Assembly: GCF_021556395.1 (NCBI RefSeq)
Contig: NZ_JAKGCS010000036.1
Coordinates: 62,001-126,000 of the forward strand
DNA length: 64,000 bases
Reading direction: 5' to 3'
Source: Acuticoccus kalidii
Lineage (GTDB): Bacteria > Pseudomonadota > Alphaproteobacteria > Rhizobiales > Amorphaceae
The position numbers and the translations under genes are program-made. The notes below the pieces were generated by a model, which was not told the DNA's origin, searched no databases, and saw nothing but the letters and a program-made list of their open reading frames with translations. Shown here piece by piece: positions 1 to 9,442 of the stretch (within the stretch, counting starts at the first letter, position 1; each line of letters starts with the position of its first letter).

Positions 1-13
1 AAGGAGAATTGCC

Positions 14-1126
14 ATGGACGATGGGATGATGTCCGCAGCGCTCGCCCCTGAGGCCGACCCCGATACGGGGCGATGGGCCGCGCTGGTCGCCCGCGACAAG
101 GAGGCGGACGGCACGTTCGTCTTCGCGGTGGTGACGACCGGGGTCTATTGCCGGCCGAGTTGCGCGGCGCGCCGGCCCTTGCGCAAGAATGTGCGCTTCT
201 TCGCGCTGGGGCGCGAGGCGGAGGCGGCGGGATTTCGGCCCTGCAAGCGCTGTCGGCCGAACGAGATGTCGGTGCATCAGAAGGTGGCGCTCGCGGTCGA
301 GGCGGCGTGCCGCCGGATCGAGGCCGCCGACGATGTTCCGACGCTCGACGCGCTGGCGGCAGAAGCGGGGATGAGCGCCTATCACTTCCACCGCCAGTTC
401 AAGGCACACACCGGACTGACGCCGAAGGCCTATGGTGACGCGGCGCGGGCGCGGCGCGCGCACACGGCGCTCGCGGCGGGCGGACGGGTCACGATGAGCG
501 CTTTTGAAAGCGGCTTCGGCAGCCTCTCGCGCTTTTACGACACCGCCGTCGAGCGGTTCGGCATGGTGCCGTCGGCGGTGAAGGCCGGTGGCGCGGGCGA
601 GGTGATCGTCACCGCACAAAGGCGCTCGGCCCTCGGGGTGGTGACGGCGGCGTTCTCCCGGCGCGGGGTCGCCTCGGTCCGCCTCAGCGACAGCGCGGCG
701 GAGGGGGCGGCGGCCGTCGCCGCGCAGTTCCGCGAGGCGCTGCTGATCGAGGGCGGGGCGGACTTCGACGCGCTTCTCGCCGAGATCGTCGCGGCGGTGG
801 AGGAGCCCGCGAAGGCGGCCGAGATGCCGCTCGACATTCGTGGCACCGCGTTCGAGGAACGGGTCTGGGCGGCGCTGCGCAAGATCCCCGTCGGCACGAC
901 CGCCACCTATGGCGAGATTGCCGCGACGATCGGCCGGCCCACCGCGCACCGGGCGGTCGCCAAGGCGTGCGGGGCGAACACGCTTGCCATTCTCGTTCCC
1001 TGCCACAGGGTCATCCGAGCGGACGGGAGCCTTGCCGGCTATCGCTGGGGTGTGGAGCGCAAACGGGCGCTGCTCGCGACGGAGGCACGGATCGCCGAAC
1101 GGGTGACGGAGGGCGAACATGGATGA
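14..1126 (+). CDS. ada: Bifunctional DNA alkylation repair protein and regulator Ada
   Basis: A 370-residue protein with the full three-part Ada layout. The N-terminal Ada zinc domain (about residues 20-85) carries the four Cys C46, C50, C77 and C80, where C46 matches the methylphosphotriester acceptor of E. coli Ada. An AraC-type helix-turn-helix follows (about 90-190), and the C-terminal O6-methylguanine methyltransferase domain (about 280-360) has the acceptor motif PCHRV at 329-333. It should demethylate DNA in a suicide reaction and, once methylated, activate repair genes. An AAGGAG ribosome site at 1-6 fixes the start. The 3' end overlaps the next gene by 8 bases, so the two are probably one operon and self-induced. 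The promoter lies outside the window. Confidence 0.96.
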   Translation: MDDGMMSAALAPEADPDTGRWAALVARDKEADGTFVFAVVTTGVYCRPSCAARRPLRKNVRFFALGREAEAAGFRPCKRCRPNEMSVHQKVALAVEAACRRIEAADDVPTLDALAAEAGMSAYHFHRQFKAHTGLTPKAYGDAARARRAHTALAAGGRVTMSAFESGFGSLSRFYDTAVERFGMVPSAVKAGGAGEVIVTAQRRSALGVVTAAFSRRGVASVRLSDSAAEGAAAVAAQFREALLIEGGADFDALLAEIVAAVEEPAKAAEMPLDIRGTAFEERVWAALRKIPVGTTATYGEIAATIGRPTAHRAVAKACGANTLAILVPCHRVIRADGSLAGYRWGVERKRALLATEARIAERVTEGEHG

Positions 1127-1811
1127 GCGGATCGCCGCGCTCGACTGGGTGCGGATCGACGAGGATCTCGACACGTTCGGCGCGGCGCGAACCGGGCCGA
1201 TCCTCTCGGGCGCGGAATGCGAGGCGATCGCGGGCCTCTATGACGGGGACGGCTTTCGCAGCCGGGTCGTGATGGCGCGGCACGGCTTCGGCTCGGGCGA
1301 ATACAAATATTTCGCCGCGCCGGTGCCGGACAAGGTCGCCGCGCTCCGGGCGGCCGTCTATCCGCACGCAGCGCGGGTCGCGAACCGCTGGGCCGAGCGG
1401 CTCGGCACGCCGACCTTCCCGGACACGCTGGGCGGAATGTTGGCCCGCTGCCATGACGAAGGGCAGACCAAGCCGACCCCGCTCCTCCTCAAATACGGGC
1501 CGGGCGACTATAATTGCCTGCACCAGGATCTTTATGGCGCGGTCGCGTTTCCGCTGCAGCTCGTCGTCCTCCTCTCCGATCCGGCGACGTTCGAGGGGGG
1601 CGAGCTGGTGCTGACCGAGCAGCGGCCGCGGATGCAGTCGCGCGCCGAAGTGGTGTCGCTGAAGCAGGGCGAGGGCGCGCTCTTCACCACCTCGATCCGG
1701 CCCCGGCGCGGGAGCCGGGGCGACCATCGGGTGAACATGCGGCACGGGGTGAGCCGCTTGCGATCGGGCGAGCGGATGACGCTCGGCGTGATTTTTCACG
1801 ACGCGGCGTGA
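1119..1811 (+). CDS. 2-oxoglutarate/Fe(II)-dependent oxygenase
   Basis: A 230-residue protein of the prolyl-4-hydroxylase-like 2OG-Fe(II) oxygenase superfamily. The predicted iron ligands are H135 and D137 (LHQDLYG) and H209 (RHGVSRL), with R219 a likely 2-oxoglutarate contact. I do not see the C-terminal RxNxTxR-type signature of AlkB, so it is not an obvious AlkB orthologue. It begins inside the last codons of ada (overlap ATGGATGA), so it is almost certainly co-translated with ada. From this context I infer a role in the alkylation damage response; the substrate (nucleic acid base or protein side chain) cannot be told from sequence. Confidence 0.85.
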   Translation: MDERIAALDWVRIDEDLDTFGAARTGPILSGAECEAIAGLYDGDGFRSRVVMARHGFGSGEYKYFAAPVPDKVAALRAAVYPHAARVANRWAERLGTPTFPDTLGGMLARCHDEGQTKPTPLLLKYGPGDYNCLHQDLYGAVAFPLQLVVLLSDPATFEGGELVLTEQRPRMQSRAEVVSLKQGEGALFTTSIRPRRGSRGDHRVNMRHGVSRLRSGERMTLGVIFHDAA

Positions 1812-1826
1812 ACCGCGCCGACAGGC

Positions 1827-2555
1827 TTAGGCGCGGGCGGCGTCCATCAGGCGGCGCATTTCCTTGATCGCGCCGCCGAAGCCCAGCGCGATCGCCTCGC
1901 CGACCAGGAAGTGACCGATATTGAGTTCCATGATCGTCGGGATCGCGGCGACCGGGCCGACCGTGTCGAAGGCGAGGCCGTGGCCGGCATGGCATTCGAT
2001 GCCGAGCTCGGCGGCGGCCTTCGCCGCGTCGACGATGCGGGCGAGCTCGCGGTCACGCTCCGCCGCCGGCGCGTCGCAATAAGAGCCGGTGTGAAGCTCG
2101 ACGACCGGAGCGCGAACCTTCAACGCGGCCTCGACCTGAAGCGGTTCGGGGTCGATGAAGAGGGAGACGCGAATGCCGGCGTCGGTGAGGCGCGCGACCG
2201 CGTCCGGCAGCTTCGCGACGCCGAGAACGTCGAGCCCGCCTTCGGTCGTGACCTCGGTGCGGTTTTCCGGGACGAGGCAACTCGCGTGCGGCCGGACATC
2301 GAGGGCGATCGCCACCATCTCGTCGGTGACGGCCATCTCGAAATTGAGCGGCAGGGGCACCTCGTCCTTGAGGCGGCGAATGTCGGCGTCGCGGATGTGG
2401 CGGCGATCCTCGCGCAGATGCGCGGTGATGCCGTCGGCACCCGCCTCCGCCGCGATCAGCGCGCCGCGGACAGGGTCCGGGTGCACGCCGCCGCGGGCGT
2501 TCCGCAGGGTGGCGATATGATCGACATTGACGCCGAGACGCAGAGGGCCGGTCAC
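1827..2555 (-). CDS. pdxJ: Pyridoxine 5'-phosphate synthase PdxJ
   Basis: A 242-residue protein, the usual PdxJ length. It condenses deoxyxylulose 5-phosphate with 3-amino-2-oxopropyl phosphate to pyridoxine 5'-phosphate, the last ring-forming step of the DXP-dependent vitamin B6 pathway. The N-terminal phosphate/substrate motif [14 protein letters not shown] is at 9-22, the active-site H46, R48 and H53 lie in [12 protein letters not shown], and E73 lies in NFEM. Its ATG overlaps the stop of the upstream pdxA by four bases (ATGA), so the two consecutive pathway enzymes are translationally coupled. It converges on the ada operon with a 15-base gap. Confidence 0.96.
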   Translation of the reverse strand: MTGPLRLGVNVDHIATLRNARGGVHPDPVRGALIAAEAGADGITAHLREDRRHIRDADIRRLKDEVPLPLNFEMAVTDEMVAIALDVRPHASCLVPENRTEVTTEGGLDVLGVAKLPDAVARLTDAGIRVSLFIDPEPLQVEAALKVRAPVVELHTGSYCDAPAAERDRELARIVDAAKAAAELGIECHAGHGLAFDTVGPVAAIPTIMELNIGHFLVGEAIALGFGGAIKEMRRLMDAARA

Positions 2556-3565
2556 GCTTTCGTCCTTTCATGACGCCGCGTCGCGAGCTCGGCGGCGAGG
2601 GAGATGGCGGAAATCAGGCTTTCGGCGCGCGCGACGCCCTTGCCCGCAATGTCGAGCGCCGTGCCGTGATCGGGCGAGGTGCGCACGAAGGGCAGGCCGA
2701 GCGTGACGTTGACGCCTTCATCGAAGGCGAGCGTCTTGATCGGGATGAGGGCCTGATCGTGGTACATGCACAGCGCCGCGTCATAGGTGCGGCGGGCACG
2801 GGCATGGAACATCGTATCGGCCGAGAGGGGGCCGACGATGTGGAGCCCTTCGGCGCGCAGCCGCTCGACCGAGGGAATGATGAGGTCGATCTCCTCGCGC
2901 CCCATGCGGCCGTCCTCCCCGGCATGCGGGTTGAGCCCGGCGATCGCGATACGCGGCACGGCGATGCCGAAATCGGTGACGAGCGCCTTGTGGGTGATGC
3001 GCGCGGTCTCTTCGATCGCCTCGGCGGTCAGCTCGGCCGGCACGCGCGAGAGGGCGATGTGGATCGTGACGGGGACGACGCGAAGCTCGGCCGAGGCGAG
3101 CATCATCACCGTGCGTGGAACGTCCGCGAGGGCGGCGAGGAACTCGGTGTGGCCGGGATGGGCGAAGCCCGCCTCCTGAAGAACCGCCTTGTGGATCGGG
3201 TTGGTGACGATCCCGGCGGCCTCGCCGGAGCGGGCGAGGCGCGTCGCCGTCTCGATGCTTTCGAGGACGCGCGGGGCCTGCGCGACATCGAGCGATCTGA
3301 TCGCGAGCGGGACGGGCGCCGAGAGCGGCATCACCGGAAGGACCGAGCCGAAAGCGGCGAGCGCGTCCGACGGACGGTCGATGATGGCGATCGGGGTCGG
3401 TCGGCCGATCGCCTCGGCGAGGCGGGCGAGACGGTCCGGATCGTCGAGGACGAAGAAAGGCGGGCCGCCCGCGTTCAATTCGTGCCAGGCGGCGAGGGTG
3501 ATCTCGCCGCCGATGCCGGCCGGTTCGCCCATGGTGACCGCGAGGGGAGAGCCGAGGCGCCGCAT
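2552..3565 (-). CDS. pdxA: 4-hydroxythreonine-4-phosphate dehydrogenase PdxA
   Basis: A 337-residue NAD-dependent dehydrogenase that makes 3-amino-2-oxopropyl phosphate, the substrate of PdxJ, from 4-phosphohydroxy-L-threonine. The three metal-binding histidines of the family are at H169, H214 (NPHAGEDG) and H269 (YHDQ), each three residues downstream of the E. coli positions. It is the first gene of a pdxA-pdxJ pair. The ilvA stop lies only 9 bases upstream of its start, so ilvA-pdxA-pdxJ may form one transcript. Confidence 0.95.
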   Translation of the reverse strand: MRRLGSPLAVTMGEPAGIGGEITLAAWHELNAGGPPFFVLDDPDRLARLAEAIGRPTPIAIIDRPSDALAAFGSVLPVMPLSAPVPLAIRSLDVAQAPRVLESIETATRLARSGEAAGIVTNPIHKAVLQEAGFAHPGHTEFLAALADVPRTVMMLASAELRVVPVTIHIALSRVPAELTAEAIEETARITHKALVTDFGIAVPRIAIAGLNPHAGEDGRMGREEIDLIIPSVERLRAEGLHIVGPLSADTMFHARARRTYDAALCMYHDQALIPIKTLAFDEGVNVTLGLPFVRTSPDHGTALDIAGKGVARAESLISAISLAAELATRRHERTKA

Positions 3566-3574
3566 CGCCGGCCC

Positions 3575-4861
3575 CTAGATCAGGATGCCGGCGACCACAT
3601 CGTCGTCGGTGATGTCGCGATAGACGAAGCCGGCTTCGTCGAGGCGCGCGGTGAGGGTGTCGAAATTGTCGCGCGAGGTGGTCTCGATGCCGAGGAGAAT
3701 CGAGCCGAAATTGCGGGCCGATTTCTTCAGATATTCGAACCGGGCGACATCGTCGTCAGGGCCGAGCATGTCGAGGAATTCGCGCAGCGCGCCGGGGCGC
3801 TGGGGCAGGCGCAGGATGTAATATTTCTTGAGGCCGGCCGCCTTCAGCGCCCGCTCCTTCACCTCGGGCAGCCGCTCGAAGTCGAAATTGCCGCCGGACG
3901 TCACGCAGACGACGCGCCGGCCGGTGAGCCGCTCGGGCGGGAGGGAGCGCAGGACGTCGATCTGAAGGGCGCCGGCGGGCTCGAGCACGATGCCCTCGAT
4001 GTTCAGCATCTCGAGGATCGTCTCGCACAGCCGGTCCTCGGGCACGGTGACGACCTGGGCCGGATGCCGGTCCTTGAGGGCGGCGAAATTGTTCTCGCCG
4101 ATCAGCGCGACAGCGGCCCCGTCGACGAAGGTGTTGATGTTCTCGAGCGGGACGCGGCGGCCCGCGATCAGGCTCTGTTGGAGCGAGGGCGCGCCGGCGG
4201 GCTCGACGAAGACGATCTCCGTCTTCGGCGCGAGGGCCTCGAACACCTGGACGACGCCGGCCGCGAGGCCGCCCCCGCCGACCGGCAGGATGAGGACGTC
4301 GGGCGGGGTCTCGAGCTGTTCGAGGATCTCGAGGCCGACGCTTGCCTGGCCCTCGATGATGTCCGGGTGATCGAAGGGCGGCACGAAGACCGCGCCGGTC
4401 TCCTTGGCGAATTCGATCGCGGCGCGGTTCGCCTGGTCGAACGTGTCGCCGACGAGTCGGATTGCGATATTGTCGCCGCCGAACGTCTGGGTCTTCTGGA
4501 TCTTCTGCTTGGGCGTGGTGATCGGCATGAAGACGGTGCCGGTCACGCCATGGTGCGCGGCGACGAAGGCGAAGCCTTGCGCATGGTTGCCGGCGGAGGC
4601 GCAGACGAAGGTGCGATCCTTGCCGCCGTCGGCGAGGGCCTTGCGGAAATAGTTCGCCGCCCCGCGCAGCTTGTAGGAGCGCACCGGAGTGAGATCCTCA
4701 CGCTTGAGGTAAATCTCCGACTGATAGCGCTCGGACAGGAAGGCGTTGCGCTGGAGCGGTGTCGGCTCCAGCAGCGGGCGCAGCGCATCGGCGGCGCGGA
4801 CACAACCGTCGACGAAGCTTTCGCCGGTCGGCGCGTCAGTGGGGGCGGTTGCAAGGCTCAT
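3575..4861 (-). CDS. ilvA: Threonine ammonia-lyase (threonine dehydratase)
   Basis: A 428-residue fold-type II PLP enzyme that deaminates threonine to 2-oxobutanoate for isoleucine synthesis. The PLP lysine is K64 in [10 protein letters not shown], the phosphate-binding glycine loop GGGG is at 195-198, and a single C-terminal ACT-like regulatory domain fills about 340-428 ([18 protein letters not shown]). This is the shorter one-ACT-domain form seen in many alphaproteobacteria. The ACT domain implies allosteric control by a branched-chain amino acid, but the effector cannot be read from the sequence. Confidence 0.93.
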   Translation of the reverse strand: MSLATAPTDAPTGESFVDGCVRAADALRPLLEPTPLQRNAFLSERYQSEIYLKREDLTPVRSYKLRGAANYFRKALADGGKDRTFVCASAGNHAQGFAFVAAHHGVTGTVFMPITTPKQKIQKTQTFGGDNIAIRLVGDTFDQANRAAIEFAKETGAVFVPPFDHPDIIEGQASVGLEILEQLETPPDVLILPVGGGGLAAGVVQVFEALAPKTEIVFVEPAGAPSLQQSLIAGRRVPLENINTFVDGAAVALIGENNFAALKDRHPAQVVTVPEDRLCETILEMLNIEGIVLEPAGALQIDVLRSLPPERLTGRRVVCVTSGGNFDFERLPEVKERALKAAGLKKYYILRLPQRPGALREFLDMLGPDDDVARFEYLKKSARNFGSILLGIETTSRDNFDTLTARLDEAGFVYRDITDDDVVAGILI

Positions 4862-5008
4862 GGGGCCTCTCTAACGCATCGGCGGCTTTGTTTGAACAGA
4901 ACAGAGTGGCAAGAGGGGGGTCGAATTTGCGATTCTGATATCCGGCCAGCGCCCGCCTCCCGGCGACGGTGGCCCGATATCGTCCGACGAGGAGGACCCG
5001 GCGCGCCG

Positions 5009-5464
5009 ATGGCGACCATTTATATCGATGCGGATGCCTGTCCGGTAAAGGCCGAGACGCTGAAGGTGGCCGAGCGACACCGGGTGCCGGTGGTGATCGT
5101 CTCGAATGGCGGCATCCGCCCGAGCCGCGATCCGATGGTGACGACGGTGGTGGTGCCGGAGGGGCCGGACGCGGCCGACCAGTGGATCGCCGAGCGCATC
5201 GGACCGGGCGACGTCTGCGTCACCGGCGACATTCCGCTCGCCGCGCGCTGCATCGAAAAGGGCGGTCAGGCCGTGCGCCACAACGGGGACGTGTTCACCG
5301 AGGCCAATATCGGCCACCAGCTCGCGATGCGGGATCTGATGGCGGACCTGCGCGCCGCCAATCCGCTCGGCGTTCAGGGTGGTGGCCGGCCGTTCTCGCA
5401 GCGCGACCGCTCCCAATTCCTGCAATCGCTCGACCGGCTCGTGCGGCGCTCGGCCGGCGCTTAA
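5009..5464 (+). CDS. UPF0178 (YaiI/YqxD) family protein
   Basis: A 151-residue protein. The start is set by ATG at 5009, preceded by GAGGAGGAC at about 4989-4997 and opening [14 protein letters not shown], which is the hallmark N-terminus of the YaiI/YqxD (UPF0178) family. That family is structurally PIN-like, and conserved acidic residues are visible (DAD at 7-9, TGDIPLA further on). No biochemical activity is firmly established. A much longer open frame runs upstream in phase, but it lies antisense to pdxA and ilvA and is a codon-bias artefact. Confidence 0.88.
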   Translation: MATIYIDADACPVKAETLKVAERHRVPVVIVSNGGIRPSRDPMVTTVVVPEGPDAADQWIAERIGPGDVCVTGDIPLAARCIEKGGQAVRHNGDVFTEANIGHQLAMRDLMADLRAANPLGVQGGGRPFSQRDRSQFLQSLDRLVRRSAGA

Positions 5465-5512
5465 GGGCGCCCGAAGGCGGGGGCGCCGGGCATTTTCTTG
5501 CCGCGGATGCGT

Positions 5513-5533
5513 GATAGGCTTCCTGCAATAAGA
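5513..5533 (+). repeat. 21-bp motif, copy 1 (shared with 45308-45328)
   Basis: The sequence GATAGGCTTCCTGCAATAAG plus a final A occurs 18 bases before the start codon at 5552 and overlaps a small inverted repeat (GCAAT / ATTGC). A copy matching at 18 of 21 positions lies at 45308-45328, upstream of the fatty acid hydroxylase gene and on the same strand. Placement 5' of two unrelated genes suggests a shared promoter or operator, but only two copies are seen and chance cannot be ruled out. Confidence 0.35.
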
Positions 5534-5551
5534 AATTGCGGGAGGGACGAA

Positions 5552-6868
5552 ATGTTCTTGTACAACAAGCTCTTGGCGCGCGCCTCGGAGCGGCCCGTCC
5601 GGGTCTGCCTGATCGGGGCGGGCAAGTTCGGCTCCATGATTTTGTCGCAAGTGCCGACGACGCCGGGGCTCGAGATCGCGGTGGTCGCGGACCTGCGCGC
5701 CGACGCGGCGCGGGCGGCGTGCCGCACGGTGGGCTGGCCGGCCGAGCTCATCGAGAAGACCGCCTATACCGACGACACGATGGCGGCGATCGCGCGCGAC
5801 GATGTCGATGTCGTGGTCGAGGCGACGGGGCATCCGCGGGTGGGGCTCGCCCATGCGCGGGCGGCCTTCGCGGCGGGCAAGCACATCGTCATGGTGAATG
5901 TGGAGGCGGACGTCCTCGCCGGGCCGGCGCTCGCGCGGGAGGCCGCCTCGGCGGGCGTCGTCTACTCCATGGCCTATGGCGATCAGCCGGCCCTCGTCGC
6001 CGAAATGGTCGAGTGGGCGCGCTGTTGCGGCTTCACGGTGACGGCGGCCGGCAAGGGAACGAAGCACCTGCCGCATTATCATCAGTCGACGCCGGACACC
6101 GTGTGGGGCCATTTCGGTGTCACCGAAGACTATGCGCGCGCCGGCGGGATGAACCCGAAGATGTTCAACTCCTTCGTCGACGGGACGAAATCCGGGATCG
6201 AGATGGCGGCGATCGCCAATGCGTGCGGGCTCGCCGTGCCGTCGGACGGGCTGCTCTTTCCGCCGGCCGGGGTGCACGATCTTGCGCACATTCTGCGGCC
6301 GCGTGCGTTGGGCGGGGTGCTGGAGCGCTCCGGCATCACCGAGGTCGTCAGCTCGATGGAGCCGGACGGGCGCGAGACGGCCGACAATCTGCGCTGGGGC
6401 GTTTATGTCGTGGTCGAGGCGCCGAACGATTATGCGGCGGGCTGCCTCAAACTCTACGGGATGAAGACGGACGAGACGGGGCGCTATGGCGCGATGTATC
6501 GGCCGTTCCACCTCATCGGCCTCGAACTCAACATCTCGATCCTCGCCGCGGCGCTCGAAGGCAAGGCGACCGGCGCCTCGCGCGGCTTCGTCGGCGATGC
6601 GGTGGCGACGGCGAAGCGCGACCTCGAGGCGGGCGAGACGCTCGACGGGGAGGGCGGCTATTGCGTCTGGGGCAAGCTCGTTCCGGCCGAGCGGTCTTTG
6701 CGGGAGGGCGCGCTGCCGATCGGCCTTGCGCAGGACGTGAAGCTGACGCGGGCGGTGAAGGCGGGCGAGGTGGTCGGCTGGGCCGATGTCGCCTTCGCCG
6801 AGGACGACGAGGCCGTCGCTTATCGCCGGGCGATGGAGGAGGCGGAGCGGCCGCGAATGGCGGCCTGA
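5552..6868 (+). CDS. NAD(P)-dependent homoserine dehydrogenase-like protein with SAF domain
   Basis: A 438-residue protein resembling the COG4091 group of predicted homoserine dehydrogenases. An N-terminal Rossmann domain carries the dinucleotide loop GAGKFG at 22-27, and a C-terminal SAF-type segment (about 350-420, RSLREGALPIGLAQDVKLTR) resembles sugar acid dehydratase and antifreeze-type modules. The start at 5552 has a strong GGGAGGGA site at 5540-5547. Members of this group sit in varied sugar or polyol catabolic loci; here no pathway partner is adjacent, so the substrate is unknown. It stands alone between UPF0178 and a converging acetyltransferase gene. Confidence 0.75.
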   Translation: MFLYNKLLARASERPVRVCLIGAGKFGSMILSQVPTTPGLEIAVVADLRADAARAACRTVGWPAELIEKTAYTDDTMAAIARDDVDVVVEATGHPRVGLAHARAAFAAGKHIVMVNVEADVLAGPALAREAASAGVVYSMAYGDQPALVAEMVEWARCCGFTVTAAGKGTKHLPHYHQSTPDTVWGHFGVTEDYARAGGMNPKMFNSFVDGTKSGIEMAAIANACGLAVPSDGLLFPPAGVHDLAHILRPRALGGVLERSGITEVVSSMEPDGRETADNLRWGVYVVVEAPNDYAAGCLKLYGMKTDETGRYGAMYRPFHLIGLELNISILAAALEGKATGASRGFVGDAVATAKRDLEAGETLDGEGGYCVWGKLVPAERSLREGALPIGLAQDVKLTRAVKAGEVVGWADVAFAEDDEAVAYRRAMEEAERPRMAA

Positions 6869-6934
6869 TTCAGCCGGTCGCGCGGGGCCGCATGGCATCG
6901 TCGCCGTGCGGCGCCTCCGGCGATCCGTGGCGGA

Positions 6935-7468
6935 TCAGACCGCCTCGGACGGCCGTCCCCAGCGATAGAGGACGTGGCTGCCGCGATCGGCGGCGAACGC
7001 CATGCCGATCCCCTCGGCGATCTCGCGGGAGCGGGCATTGTCGCGGTGGATCTCGGCGATGATCGAGGGAAGGCCGAGATCGTCCGCCCCGTAGGCGAAG
7101 AGGGTGAGCGCGGCTTCCCGCGCGAAACCCTTGCCGCGCGCGGCGTGGGTGAGGCGCCAGCCGATTTCGACCTCCGGGCCGACGGCGTCCTCCGGGATGA
7201 GGAGAACCCAGCCGAGAAAGGACGTCGGGTCGGCCTTCTCCGCGATCACCCAATAGCCGAGGCCCTGCGGATAGGGACCGCGCGTGCGCGCCGCGATGAA
7301 GGCGCGATGCGCGGCCTCGCTGTGCCAGGGCCCGGCCACATAATCGAGCGTGCCGGGCTCCTGGTCCATGGCGAAGGCGGCCTCGTGGTCCGCCTCGGTT
7401 CGCGGCCGAAGCACGAGCCGCGGCGTGACGAGCGTCGGATGGTTCGGCCAGTGCCAACGCTCGGCCAT
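6935..7468 (-). CDS. GNAT family N-acetyltransferase (RimJ/RimL-like)
   Basis: A 177-residue acetyltransferase of the GNAT fold. The N-terminal TPRLVLRPRTEADHEAAF is typical of RimJ/RimL-type members, and the acetyl-CoA loop region is around EIGWRLTHAARGKGFAREAA. Such enzymes acetylate ribosomal protein N-termini or small molecules; the substrate is not evident here. Its ATG lies 3 bases after the stop of the upstream SDR gene, so the pair is an operon. Confidence 0.85.
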   Translation of the reverse strand: MAERWHWPNHPTLVTPRLVLRPRTEADHEAAFAMDQEPGTLDYVAGPWHSEAAHRAFIAARTRGPYPQGLGYWVIAEKADPTSFLGWVLLIPEDAVGPEVEIGWRLTHAARGKGFAREAALTLFAYGADDLGLPSIIAEIHRDNARSREIAEGIGMAFAADRGSHVLYRWGRPSEAV

Positions 7469-7471
7469 GGG

Positions 7472-8254
7472 TCAGCCCATCGTCGAGTTGAACGCGCCGC
7501 CGTCGAGGAGGACGTTCTGGCCGACCATGAAGCCGACATGCTCCGAGCACAGGAACGCGGCGACCTTGCCGAACTCCTCGGGCGTGCCGAAGCGGCCGCG
7601 CGGGTTGGCGGCCTCGGCGCGTGCGCGGGCGTCTTCGACGCTGATCTTTTCGCTTTCGGCCGTGCGGTCGAGCATCCCTTTGATGCGGTCCGTGTCGTGC
7701 TGACCCGGAAGGATGTTATTCATAATGACGCCGTGCTTGGCGACCTGGCGCGCGGTGCCGGCGACGAAGCCGGTGAGGCCGGAGCGGGCGGCGTTGGACA
7801 GGCCGAGCTGCGGGATCGGCGCCTTCACGGAGCCCGAGGTGATCGACACGATGCGGCCCCAGCCCCGTTCGATCATGCCGGGCAGGAGAGCGGTCGCGAG
7901 GAGGATCGGCGTCAGCATGTTGGCGTTGACGGCGGCCTCCCACTCGGGGCGCTTCCAGTCGGACCAGACGCCCGGCGGCGGACCGCCGGCATTGTTGATC
8001 AAAATGTCGGGGTTGGGTTCGGCCGCGATGAGGGCGGCGCGGCCCTCGTCGGTGGTGACGTCGGAGACGACGGTCTGCACGTCGACGCCGTAGCGGGTGC
8101 GGATCGCTTCGGCGGTCGCCTCGAGCGTTTCGGCGGTGCGGCCGTTGAGCGTCAACGCGACGCCGGCTTCGGCGAGCGCTTCGGCGGTGCCCCGACCGAG
8201 CCCGCGCGACGACGCGCAGACGATCGCCCGGCGGCCTTTGATACCAAGATCCAT
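7472..8254 (-). CDS. SDR-like protein with altered active site (BKR-like)
   Basis: A 260-residue short-chain dehydrogenase/reductase-like protein. The start chosen (8254, MDLGIKGRRAIVCASSRGLG) matches family N-termini and has an AAGGG site upstream; 31 further in-frame codons lie before it. The cofactor loop ASSRGLG is at 14-20, NNAG at 87-90 and the catalytic-type Ser at 138-140. In the aligned YxxxK position the protein has S153 and R157 (GLSNAARSGL), so both the catalytic Tyr and Lys are replaced. This matches the described BKR-like SDR subgroup with an imperfect tetrad. It may bind NAD(P)H without classical oxidoreductase chemistry. Confidence 0.82.
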   Translation of the reverse strand: MDLGIKGRRAIVCASSRGLGRGTAEALAEAGVALTLNGRTAETLEATAEAIRTRYGVDVQTVVSDVTTDEGRAALIAAEPNPDILINNAGGPPPGVWSDWKRPEWEAAVNANMLTPILLATALLPGMIERGWGRIVSITSGSVKAPIPQLGLSNAARSGLTGFVAGTARQVAKHGVIMNNILPGQHDTDRIKGMLDRTAESEKISVEDARARAEAANPRGRFGTPEEFGKVAAFLCSEHVGFMVGQNVLLDGGAFNSTMG

Positions 8255-8818
8255 TTCGATGCCCTTGTGTTTGGGATGCCGGATCGCACGAGCGCCTGGA
8301 TGTCGCAAGCGTTGGATGCCGATCGGAGGTGCTTCTGCGGCAATCAATCCAACCAGTCAGTCTAAATCGCAGCACTTGCTTGGGCTGCATGATCATAATC
8401 GCTAATGAAATCGTCAGAATCTTGATGCCAACGCCTCTTATTTAGGCGTCGAATCGAATTCGCTTGGCAACGTGTTCGTGATATGCATTCGTTAGGATCG
8501 AGATCCGCGAAGTTTCTCTCGCGAGCCGATTGGGATTTAAGAACGGACGACGGAACGAATGAAGAAATGCCGCCGGGCCGTTTCGATCCCGGGATTGAAG
8601 ACAGACATCGGCAGTCCTCTCAATGAAGGCGCTGGAACGTTGAGCCGCAGAGCGCAACTGCCGCGGCGTGACGATGGCGCGTTACAGCTTTAGCCCACAG
8701 TTTATGGATGTTTGGTCTGGCAACGGCCGCCGGAAGGCGCGCTGTGCCGGTCTGAAGAGCGATTTCGACGCCGGGTGCGGGGCCCGGCGCGAAGGGTACC
8801 GGGAGACAGGAGGCCGTG
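8255..8818. other. 564-bp gene-free region and cspA leader
   Basis: No convincing gene is seen. The stretch from about 8340 to 8560 is relatively A+T-rich and probably carries the promoters of the leftward SDR-GNAT pair and the rightward cold shock gene. Reverse-strand open frames here (for example 8442-8657) show no family resemblance. Confidence 0.6.
8769..8789 (+). promoter_or_regulatory. Hairpin in the cspA leader
   Basis: A perfect 7-bp stem, CGCCGGG (8769-8775) with CCCGGCG (8783-8789), encloses a 7-base loop. It ends 19 bases before the GGAGACAGGAGG ribosome site of the cold shock gene. Cold shock leaders are often structured and temperature-sensitive; that this one is regulatory is inference. 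Confidence 0.35.
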
Positions 8819-9028
8819 ATGGCGACAGGTACTGTTAAGTGGTTCAACGGAACCAAGGGCTACGGATTCATCCAGCCGGACGAAGGCGGTGCCGACGTGT
8901 TCGTGCATATTTCTGCAGTCGAGCGCGCCGGAATGAACTCGCTGACCGAGGGGCAGCGGGTTTCTTACGAGTTGTTCAAGGACCCCAAGCGGGGCCGCAC
9001 CTCGGCCGAACAATTGAAAGCGGTTTGA
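8819..9028 (+). CDS. Cold shock protein (CspA family)
   Basis: A 69-residue single cold shock domain with both RNA-binding motifs: RNP1 in KGYGFI and RNP2 in VFVHIS. It should bind single-stranded RNA and DNA as an RNA chaperone. The start is taken as ATG at 8819, 5 bases after the CAGGAGG site; a GTG immediately before it (8816) is possible but adds only one residue. The gene is monocistronic and preceded by a long leader. Confidence 0.95.
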   Translation: MATGTVKWFNGTKGYGFIQPDEGGADVFVHISAVERAGMNSLTEGQRVSYELFKDPKRGRTSAEQLKAV

Positions 9029-9442
9029 CGTAAGTCTCGACCGCCCGAAGGCGCGCCCCGACGATCCGGCTGCGGACTGTCGGTGGCCTCACGACAAGAC
9101 CGTCCCGCTGACTCGGCCCGGAGCGTTCGCGTTCCGATCAGAGGGTGACAGGCGTTCTTCGACGCTGCGGCCCTTTGATGATCGAGTGAAAGGATCCAGT
9201 CCGGACCGTTCTCGTCCGATCTGGAGCGCACTCGCCCACCCGGAAGGCCCGTTTTATTGGAATCGGCCCGGTGAGGCGGGGAAGGCCGCGCCGGGCTCCG
9301 GCGGGGCGGTATTTTTAGGGCGTCCCACGGACAGAGCAGTCGCCCCAAAATTGTATTGAAGCAGGGCAGCGCCCGAGCTGCCACGCTCGAGGGTGACGTT
9401 TGCGCCGCCGCAGCGGCCCTTCCGTCCCGCGAGGCGCGAGCC
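9029..9442. other. 414-bp gene-free region between converging genes
   Basis: No coding sequence is supported. A small perfect stem, CGCCGG/CCGGCG (9289-9303), lies about 10 bases before a TATTTTTA stretch at about 9310 and could be a weak terminator for the cold shock transcript, which would then have a 3' tail of nearly 300 bases. A reverse open frame across the region has no recognisable features. Confidence 0.45.

Noticed and set aside
2570..5000. Long forward open frame antisense to pdxA and ilvA
   Set aside because: It lies opposite two well-supported enzyme genes, has a biased Arg/Asp/Glu-rich composition and only its last 151 codons (5009-5464) encode a real protein. High G+C leaves antisense frames open.
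8442..8657. 71-codon reverse ORF in the cspA leader region
   Set aside because: No ribosome site, no conserved features, and it overlaps the expected cspA promoter and leader.
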